Shown here piece by piece: positions 34,683-41,945 of a stretch of DNA of 41,945 nt. The notes under the pieces are model-generated. The model saw nothing but the letters and a program-made list of their open reading frames with translations, did not search any database and was not told where the DNA came from. The stretch is from Gallibacterium genomosp. 3 (GTDB taxonomy: Bacteria; Pseudomonadota; Gammaproteobacteria; Enterobacterales; Pasteurellaceae): positions 1 to 41,945 of the forward strand of contig NZ_JTJR01000046.1 of NCBI RefSeq assembly GCF_001678475.1, read 5' to 3'. The position numbers and the translations under genes were made by a program. The stretch's first letter is position 1, and every line of letters starts with the position of its first letter.

Positions 34683-36491
34683 TTAGAATTGATAACTTAC
34701 ATTGAAACCTGTGGTGACGTGCGATGTTTTAAAACCCTCAGGTTTGTGTAGTGGTATCCCCACAAAATAGTCATAAGTAATCCCCCATAAATGACCGCGT
34801 AATCCCATCGCACCGCCTAGCATATTTTGACCAAGCAGTTCTTTAGTATAGTTACCACTGACATGACCACCATCTAATGCAAGATAAAGTTCATGTCCTT
34901 TATTAGCGATATTCCAGCCTAATTCATTGCGCCATACCCAACCTCGTTCTCCAGTCAGAGTAAGTTCACCATCAAATCCACGTACGGTATAGCGACCACC
35001 AATACTAAACATATCTTGTAAAATTAATGGTGTTTTATTCCATTGTGCTTGCCATGATGTATTGAACTGGAATGATTGTTGACCAATCATAAACGGCTGT
35101 CTAAAGCTGAGAGATGCCGTCATAATGGTTGGACGAGAGCTTCCTTCACCAAATTGTTCCTCTGGTGCTGGCAGAGAATGATACGCACCTGTGCCTTGTT
35201 TATAATTAAAGTTGATGTCTAAGGTTGCACTGCCTAAATATTCACGATGAGCTAAGCCAGCAGTCCACCCTGCCATACGGCGGTGTTGAATTTCAATTTC
35301 CGCATCATCAATAAAGTTAGCGCTTTCTCGATGCCAGATGCCTACGTTGAGGGTAGTTTTTCGGACATTGTTGCGATATAACACCCGTGAAAGATTGAAC
35401 GTTGTCGTTTCACTGCGTCCTGCATATTCATAATTGGTAAATGCGCCAAAAACTGTTTGGTGGTAACGATTTTGAGTGGAAGAGAAGCTAAATAACCACT
35501 CTTTCCAGGGAATAGCATAATATAAACTGGTGCTACGGCTACCATGATGGCCTGGGGTGTCACTGCCACGCGAGATACTTTGTGTGTAGGAACCATAAAA
35601 AATATCATTAAGTGAGAGTAAGTTCTCAATGGATACTGTTACTCCAGCTTGAAGGCGTCCAGTGGCTTTGCTACCACTATCATCTAAAGACAAGGCTAAA
35701 CGGTAAGGAAAAGCTTGTTTAAAATCAATTTGTAAATCACTTTCTCCTGGTAATGCTTGCGTATCTTCGGCAGGAACAATTTGAATATTAGCTTCCACGT
35801 GTGGCGGGCGTTTTAAGTTTTCTAATCCTTGTTCAATATCACGAATATTCAATAAATCGCCTTGCCCTAATGGTAAGGCAAACCAAACCGTTCCTTTGTG
35901 GGCTTTTAAGATATCACTATGGTCACGTAACAGAATGTGCCTCACTTTACCAGGCACCAAAGTAAGCACTAAACGACCTTGGCGCAAATCTTGCGGTTGT
36001 GCTAAGACACGTGTGGTAACAAAGCCTTTTTCAATAATTGCATTTTGAACTCGTTTAATAATTTCACTAATACCTTGCCCACCTAAACAATGCGGTAAAG
36101 TGAAATCTTTTGGCGCATATACAGCCCGTAATGCCCAATCAAAAGGCGTTCTTAACTCCGCCGCAGTGAGCGTATCAATAGAGGATTTCTCTGGTGAAAA
36201 TTCAGTCAAATAGAGGCGTAAAATAATAAAGCAAGGTGATTCTGTTGGGAAGGCTTGCAAGGATTCACCTGTTGTTGTGACCCGGACTTCACGATGTTCA
36301 GTAAATGCTTGTTGGCGAGCTTTTTCCTGAGCTTGTTGATAGTGTTTTTGTTTAGCGTCTAATTGTCGTTGTGCAGGATAATTCTGTGGAAATGCCTGAT
36401 GAGTTGCAGAGGTGTTTTCTGCGGCTATTGAAAATGTAGTCAGAAAATTCAAACAACAAAAAGTAGCAAAAGAGGACAGTTTTTTAGACAT
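34683..36491 (-). CDS. cdiB: CdiB/TpsB outer-membrane transporter
   Basis: Two-partner secretion pore that exports CdiA across the outer membrane. The 602-residue protein has a signal peptide (SSFATFCCLNFLTTFSIAA), a basic and Gln-rich periplasmic helix region, a POTRA_2 domain with PHCLGGQGISEIIKRVQNAIIEKGF, a second POTRA (VPGKVRHILLRDHS) and a 16-strand ShlB barrel. The barrel includes the VRGFD motif (RYTVRGFDGELTLTGERGW) and ends in aromatic YQF. Length suits the FhaC/CdiB family. It heads the operon cdiB-cdiA-cdiI, 22 bases before cdiA. Confidence 0.93.
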   Translation of the reverse strand: MSKKLSSFATFCCLNFLTTFSIAAENTSATHQAFPQNYPAQRQLDAKQKHYQQAQEKARQQAFTEHREVRVTTTGESLQAFPTESPCFIILRLYLTEFSPEKSSIDTLTAAELRTPFDWALRAVYAPKDFTLPHCLGGQGISEIIKRVQNAIIEKGFVTTRVLAQPQDLRQGRLVLTLVPGKVRHILLRDHSDILKAHKGTVWFALPLGQGDLLNIRDIEQGLENLKRPPHVEANIQIVPAEDTQALPGESDLQIDFKQAFPYRLALSLDDSGSKATGRLQAGVTVSIENLLSLNDIFYGSYTQSISRGSDTPGHHGSRSTSLYYAIPWKEWLFSFSSTQNRYHQTVFGAFTNYEYAGRSETTTFNLSRVLYRNNVRKTTLNVGIWHRESANFIDDAEIEIQHRRMAGWTAGLAHREYLGSATLDINFNYKQGTGAYHSLPAPEEQFGEGSSRPTIMTASLSFRQPFMIGQQSFQFNTSWQAQWNKTPLILQDMFSIGGRYTVRGFDGELTLTGERGWVWRNELGWNIANKGHELYLALDGGHVSGNYTKELLGQNMLGGAMGLRGHLWGITYDYFVGIPLHKPEGFKTSHVTTGFNVSYQF

Positions 36492-36544
36492 AATTATAAC
36501 CTTTGTAATCTACCAGACCAACGTTGTTAACAATTCTTTAATAG

Positions 36545-36573
36545 ATTTTCTCTTTATTTTTAGAGGATGTAAA
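36545..36573 (-). promoter_or_regulatory. Candidate promoter of the cdiBAI operon
   Basis: On the minus strand, TTTACA (36568-36573) and GAAAAT (36545-36550) are 17 bases apart, 54 bases before the cdiB start. The -35 box matches at five positions of six and the -10 box at four. AAGG about 8 bases before the ATG is the ribosome site. Confidence 0.35.
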
Positions 36574-36903
36574 GACTTACTTTAAAATTTTAGTGCGGGT
36601 GTTTTAAATTATTTTAAATATAGAATTGCTATTGTATAAAGATTTAGATTTATAGTGAAATCAAGGAGATATTAAATTTAAGTATAACGGAAAGATGTTT
36701 TTGGATATTAATAAAAATAAAGTAAGGTAACTTGTATGCTATACATCTCTATTTCATTTCATAGGGTATGACAAAGTAATTTTAGTTGAAATTTATATAT
36801 GAAGTTACTTAAATTTAATTAATTTAAGGAAAACAGTTACACGATGATAGTATTGGAAGATTTTGAATAATTAAGACAAAGTAGAGAAGTTGAGATGATA
36901 AAA
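36574..36903. other. AT-rich spacer between the CDI locus and the tRNA gene
   Basis: 330 bases with no open frame of note on either strand and no recognised RNA or repeat. It presumably contains further control sequence for cdiB. Nothing resembling a copy of the tRNA 3' end was seen here. Confidence 0.5.
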
Positions 36904-36980
36904 TGGTGCCCCCAACAGGACTTGAACCTGTGACCAATCGATTATGAGTCGACTGCTCTGACCGACTGAGCTATGGGGGC
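36904..36980 (-). tRNA. tRNA with CAT anticodon, most like tRNA-Ile2 (k2C/lysidine type)
   Basis: A 77-base cloverleaf including encoded CCA. The acceptor stem GCCCCCA pairs with TGGGGGC, the D-arm is GCTC/GAGC, the anticodon stem GTCGA/TCGAT encloses loop CTCATAA, and the T-arm holds GGTTCAAGTCC. The anticodon CAT could mean Met or, after lysidine modification, Ile2. The anticodon arm and T-loop wording (GACTCATAATCG, TTGGTC, GGTTCAAGTCC) resemble E. coli ileX more than elongator tRNA-Met, so Ile2 is favoured. It lies beside the CDI locus. Confidence 0.9.
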
Positions 36981-37079
36981 GCTGAAAAGACTGGACGATT
37001 ATAGACAAAGATAAAAGTGAAGTCTAGTTTTGTCAGATAAGGGCTGACTATTTGCGTAAAATTCACTCATCAATAAATG

Positions 37080-37107
37080 GATCAACGGATAGGCTCATCC
37101 GTTGATC
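37080..37107 (-). terminator. Terminator after ligA
   Basis: Perfect 11-bp stem GATCAACGGAT / ATCCGTTGATC with loop AGGCTC, enclosed by an outer TTCACTCA / TGAGTGAA pairing. It lies 12 bases past the ligA stop and has a moderately T-rich minus-strand tail. Confidence 0.7.
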
Positions 37108-37119
37108 ACTGAGTGAAGA

Positions 37120-39150
<2,031 letters not shown>

Positions 39151-39151
39151 T

Positions 39152-39196
39152 TATTTAGAAAAAAGAAAACAGTTAATCAGAAAGACTGATTAACTG
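39152..39196 (-). terminator. Terminator of the serB-yajQ gene cluster
   Basis: Perfect 11-bp stem CAGTTAATCAG / CTGATTAACTG with loop AAAGA (39170-39196), followed on the minus strand by TTTTCTTTTTTCT. A strong intrinsic terminator 29 bases past the small DUF5363-like gene. Confidence 0.9.
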
Positions 39197-39225
39197 AGAA
39201 TTAATAGTATGGTTAGCAAACGTGA

Positions 39226-39399
39226 TTAAGCGTTTTTTTCTTTATCAGTTGCTTTTTTTTCGGGTTCAGGATCTTGTTTATAAATAGGAACACAACTGCG
39301 ACAAGCCCCTTGATCGACACCAAGTTCCTGACAAAAATCATCATATTTTTTTAGGAGTTTTCTAAATAAACCGGGTTTGTTTTCTTTAACTTGTGACAT
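39226..39399 (-). CDS. Small Cys-containing protein (DUF5363-like)
   Basis: A 57-residue basic, soluble protein. It has a helical start (GLFRKLLKKYDDFCQELGV), three cysteines in the pattern C-x10-C-x2-C (FCQELGVDQGACRSC), then a charged tail (DPEPEKKATDKEKNA). The frame opens further upstream inside yajQ, but ATG 39399 has AGGGGAA six bases before it and follows the yajQ stop by 16 bases. It resembles small proteins annotated DUF5363 in Pasteurellaceae, from memory. The function is unknown; the cysteines could bind metal. It is the last gene before a strong terminator. Confidence 0.75.
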   Translation of the reverse strand: MSQVKENKPGLFRKLLKKYDDFCQELGVDQGACRSCVPIYKQDPEPEKKATDKEKNA

Positions 39400-39415
39400 A
39401 GTGTTCCCCTTAGTG

Positions 39416-39907
39416 TTAGTCGCGGAAGTTGTTAAATTGGAATGGTTGTCCCAATCCTGCACTTTTTACTAATTGAATAACGCTTTGTAAATCATCTCTT
39501 GATTTACCTGTTACTCGTACTTTATCCCCTTGAATTTGTGTTTGAACTTTTAATTTAGAGTCTTTAATCATTTTGCTAATTTTTTTCGCAAGTTCTGTTT
39601 CAATTCCTTGTTTAATTTTAATCTCTTTGGCGTAAGTTTTACCGCTGTGTTCGTAATCGGCAGGGATATCAAGTGAAGTTGGTTCGATATTACGCTTTTG
39701 CATTGCGTTTCTTAAAATATCAATAAGTTGTTCCAGTTGGAAATCTGATTCAGTTGCGACCTTGATAGTTTCATTTTTTTCATTTAATTCAATAGAAGCC
39801 GTTACATTACGGAAGTCCCAACGATTACTTAAATCACGATTAGCATTATCAACCGCATTTTTAACTTCATGCATTGTAATTTCAGAAACAATATCAAATG
39901 AAGGCAT
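39416..39907 (-). CDS. yajQ: YajQ family nucleotide-binding protein
   Basis: Small cytosolic protein of the UPF0234/YajQ family; some members bind cyclic di-GMP, and others have been reported to bind nucleic acid. The 163 residues equal the E. coli length. The start [22 protein letters not shown], the middle [26 protein letters not shown] and the end [30 protein letters not shown] are nearly the same as in E. coli. It sits 11 bases after serB and 16 bases before the small Cys protein, so the three probably share a transcript. Confidence 0.95.
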   Translation of the reverse strand: MPSFDIVSEITMHEVKNAVDNANRDLSNRWDFRNVTASIELNEKNETIKVATESDFQLEQLIDILRNAMQKRNIEPTSLDIPADYEHSGKTYAKEIKIKQGIETELAKKISKMIKDSKLKVQTQIQGDKVRVTGKSRDDLQSVIQLVKSAGLGQPFQFNNFRD

Positions 39908-39918
39908 AGTTTTCCTCG

Positions 39919-40845
39919 TTATTTTTGTTGTTGAAAATAGAAATCTTGTTGGTTAGCACTCAAAATACAGAGGAGTGCTGTTAAGTCAGCGAAGTTTACC
40001 ATAGTTTGGGCTTGTTGTTGCACTTTTGGTTTCGCATGATATGCCACACCTAACCCAGCAGCTTGCATCATTAATAAATCATTGGCGCCGTCACCAATTG
40101 CAATACACTGTTGAATATCAATGTGATGTTGTTGTGCTAATTGTTGCAATATATTAGCTTTATATTGTGCATCAACAATTTCACCCTCTACTTCACCCGT
40201 TAAAAAACCATCTTTAATTTGAAAGCGGTTAGCATAAACAGCAACTAAGCCAAATTTTTGTTGTAAAACTTCAGCAAAGTAAGTAAATCCACCTGAAGCA
40301 ATCGCCACTTTCCAACCGAGTTTTTGTAGCTCAGCTAAGGTTCGTTCTAACCCTGACATAATAGGAAGATGATTACGGACTTGATCTAAAATGGTTGCAG
40401 AAGCCCCTTTTAAAGTGGCTACTCGTCGTCTTAAACTTTGTTTAAAGTCTAATTCCCCACGCATTGCACTTTCTGTAATTGCTGCCACCATTTCACCTGT
40501 ACCAGCGAGTTTCGCTACTTCATCAATACACTCAATTTTAATTGCAGTAGAGTCCATATCCATAACTAATAGTCCAGCTTGGTCTAAAAGTGGAGTAGCG
40601 CTAAGAATAAATAAATCGAAGCTAAGTTGATGGGCAAGAGCAATATATTGTGCTGGATCTGGGTGTTGTAATAAAACACAGTGATATTCAAAAATATCCC
40701 ATTCTGCTAATCGTTGAATTTGTTCACTTTGTTGTAAAAATTGCGCTAATTTTTCTGGAGTAAAGCTATTGGTATAAAGAAGAAAGCGAGGTAAATCAGG
40801 TTGATAGTGGGTTGGTTTTGGTAACACAGGAAATAGTGTTTGCAT
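39919..40845 (-). CDS. serB: Phosphoserine phosphatase SerB
   Basis: HAD-family phosphatase that performs the last step of serine synthesis. The 308-residue protein has an N-terminal regulatory portion of about 95 residues. The catalytic motif is [16 protein letters not shown] (first Asp is the nucleophile), with the cap region [15 protein letters not shown]. Motif II lies in [11 protein letters not shown] and motif IV in [12 protein letters not shown]. It heads the serB-yajQ-DUF5363 cluster and is divergent from smp, the same pairing as in E. coli. Confidence 0.96.
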   Translation of the reverse strand: MQTLFPVLPKPTHYQPDLPRFLLYTNSFTPEKLAQFLQQSEQIQRLAEWDIFEYHCVLLQHPDPAQYIALAHQLSFDLFILSATPLLDQAGLLVMDMDSTAIKIECIDEVAKLAGTGEMVAAITESAMRGELDFKQSLRRRVATLKGASATILDQVRNHLPIMSGLERTLAELQKLGWKVAIASGGFTYFAEVLQQKFGLVAVYANRFQIKDGFLTGEVEGEIVDAQYKANILQQLAQQHHIDIQQCIAIGDGANDLLMMQAAGLGVAYHAKPKVQQQAQTMVNFADLTALLCILSANQQDFYFQQQK

Positions 40846-40947
40846 AGAAAAAACCTTATTTTTAATTTTTAGGGTTAAAGGAAAAAATTTGTTACAATCC
40901 GCATTTAAGCATAAATTGACCAGAATAGAAATAATAAAGGTAAGATC

Positions 40948-41616
40948 TTGTATAGTGTTAGAGAAAAGAGTATTCGAATTGCCTTATTGCTAGGTATCCT
41001 GATTATGAGCTGTATCACAATTGGTGTGATTTTATTTGGGATTAATCAATTCAAGTTTGGTTCGCAGCTCGCTAGTATCAACCAAGTGTCAAACCTTTCA
41101 CATATTTTGGTACGCCAACAAGCAAACTTATTTTCTACCCTGTTAGCTAATAATGCCTCTTCTGAAAAATTAACCGATGTGTTAAATACATTTAGTCGTG
41201 AAAAATTTGTGCTTGATGCCACGGTTTATAATGGTAATGGTGAATTATTAGCGCAAAGCCAACACGCTTTAGATTTACGGCAGCAGTTGGGGTTAGACGG
41301 GGAAAGTGATGGGTTGAAAACACAGCAAGTTGTGGAGCCTATTTTTAATGCCAATAATATTATTGGCTTTTTGCGTGTGACTTTTGATGGGCAATATGGA
41401 CAAACAACAGAAAGCAATATTAATCAACAATTCCGTTATTTGTATGCAGAGGTGATTGTAATTTTATTGGTGGGATTAGTTATTGCGAGTAGTGTGCATT
41501 ATGTTTTTCGGCGTAGAAAAGTCAAAATTGTACCAATTAAGCTCTCGCGGCGACCAATAGAAAATCAGCAACGTAGTAAGCAGTTTCATCAAAGGCGGCG
41601 GCGTTTTAGAAGGTAA
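40948..41616 (+). CDS. smp: Smp/YtjB family membrane protein
   Basis: Inner-membrane protein of the Smp (YtjB/AhpA) family, function unknown, usually divergent from serB. The 222-residue protein has a first membrane helix (about residues 11-31, LLLGILIMSCITIGVILFG), a periplasmic part of about 125 residues, a second helix (about 167-187, VIVILLVGLVIASSVHYVF) and a strongly basic tail (RRRKVKIVPIKLSRRP, HQRRRRFRR). The start is a TTG with AAAGG seven bases upstream; no ATG lies in a better place. The neighbour and topology support the call. Confidence 0.85.
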   Translation: MYSVREKSIRIALLLGILIMSCITIGVILFGINQFKFGSQLASINQVSNLSHILVRQQANLFSTLLANNASSEKLTDVLNTFSREKFVLDATVYNGNGELLAQSQHALDLRQQLGLDGESDGLKTQQVVEPIFNANNIIGFLRVTFDGQYGQTTESNINQQFRYLYAEVIVILLVGLVIASSVHYVFRRRKVKIVPIKLSRRPIENQQRSKQFHQRRRRFRR

Positions 41617-41701
41617 GTTAGAGATGGTATTTTGTATAACATCATCTGTCTGATGACAAAGTCCAATTTAATATTTTTAGATATTTTTGCCCTAATTAGC
41701 A

Positions 41702-41810
41702 TTTAGGTTTCGCCCTAAAGGGTGACCTTCTTTTCTTTGAATTTGCAAAGAAAAGAAGGCAAAAGAAAACAAACCCTCGCACACTTGCTGTTCCTCATTC
41801 CAATAAGATT
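41702..41810 (-). repeat. Dispersed palindromic repeat, right copy
   Basis: The reverse complement matches 1-110 with scattered changes. Shared blocks include AATCTTATTGGAATGAGGA, AGCAAGTGTGCGAGGG and GGGCGAAACCTAAA. The internal CTTTTCTTT / AAAGAAAAG palindrome is kept. It lies just after smp and is non-coding. Confidence 0.75.
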
Positions 41811-41871
41811 TTCCGGGCGGCAAAAAACAGAGATTTTTCTCACTGTGTTCGAAAAATGATCACTTTTTTTG

Positions 41872-41905
41872 AATCTTATTTACATTCGGGCAAGTGTGAG
41901 AGGGA
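41872..41905 (+). repeat. Partial third copy of the dispersed repeat
   Basis: AATCTTATT, then a diverged stretch, then CAAGTGTGAGAGGG resembles the first 37 bases of the left copy. It is inverted relative to the adjacent copy at 41702-41810, with about 60 bases between. The rest of the window end (to 41945) has no gene that I can see. Confidence 0.5.
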
Positions 41906-41945
41906 ACCCAATAAACATCTATTAAAATTTGTGATTAATTACAGG

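Noticed and set aside
35342-35629. Alternative frame inside cdiB
   Set aside because: It overlaps the barrel-coding frame entirely and has no family features.
36904-36980. tRNA gene as the attachment site of a CDI genomic island
   Set aside because: The tRNA is next to the locus, but no direct repeat of its 3' end was seen at the other side (about 23.9-24.2 kb) and no integrase gene is present.

Overview
The window looks like a chromosomal segment of a Pasteurellaceae bacterium. It is AT-rich, and its housekeeping proteins (Lrp, SecDF-YajC, MiaB, UbiF, SapABCDF, LigA, YajQ, SerB) read like close relatives of the Enterobacteriaceae/Haemophilus versions. All identifications come from reading the translations and recalling family sequences; no database search was run.

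Layout. 1-110 is a dispersed palindromic repeat; a matching copy in inverted orientation lies at 41702-41810. 241-3633 is uhpABC, the external hexose-phosphate sensing system, without uhpT in view. 3696-9094 (minus strand) holds lrp, secF, secD, yajC and miaB. 9352-13017 holds ubiF, facing ycjF and ycjX. 13151-16249 is an oxidant-response-like cluster: an RclR-type AraC regulator, a divergent secreted DUF302 protein, an RclC/YkgB membrane protein and YagU. 16642-22013 is the sapABCDF peptide-transport operon, followed by an mscS-type channel gene (22063-22989). 23181-23913 is a TacT/TacA-like GNAT toxin and DUF1778 antitoxin pair with an inverted-repeat operator.

24010-36573 (minus strand) is the most interesting part: a contact-dependent growth inhibition (CDI) / two-partner secretion locus. 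It runs cdiB (transporter), cdiA (2413-residue effector with VENN motif), a 63-residue membrane immunity candidate, then displaced C-terminal modules. Each displaced module starts with a copy of the pretoxin/VENN coding sequence. The first carries a WHH/HNH-type nuclease domain and a 131-residue putative immunity protein. The second carries a colicin E3-like 16S rRNase domain and an 82-residue acidic putative immunity protein, and its upstream linker has a nonsense codon. The third is only a VENN-plus-linker remnant. A U-tract terminator closes the locus at about 24.01 kb. The repeated VENN heads are in frame with their toxins, so recombination between them could replace the C-terminal toxin of CdiA. 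The toxin deployed now is unlike any I recognise, and its small two-helix partner suggests an inner-membrane target.

36904-41616 is conserved core: a CAT-anticodon tRNA (most like tRNA-Ile2), ligA, a small Cys-containing protein gene, yajQ, serB and a divergent smp/ytjB. Transposases, phage genes and CRISPR arrays were not seen.
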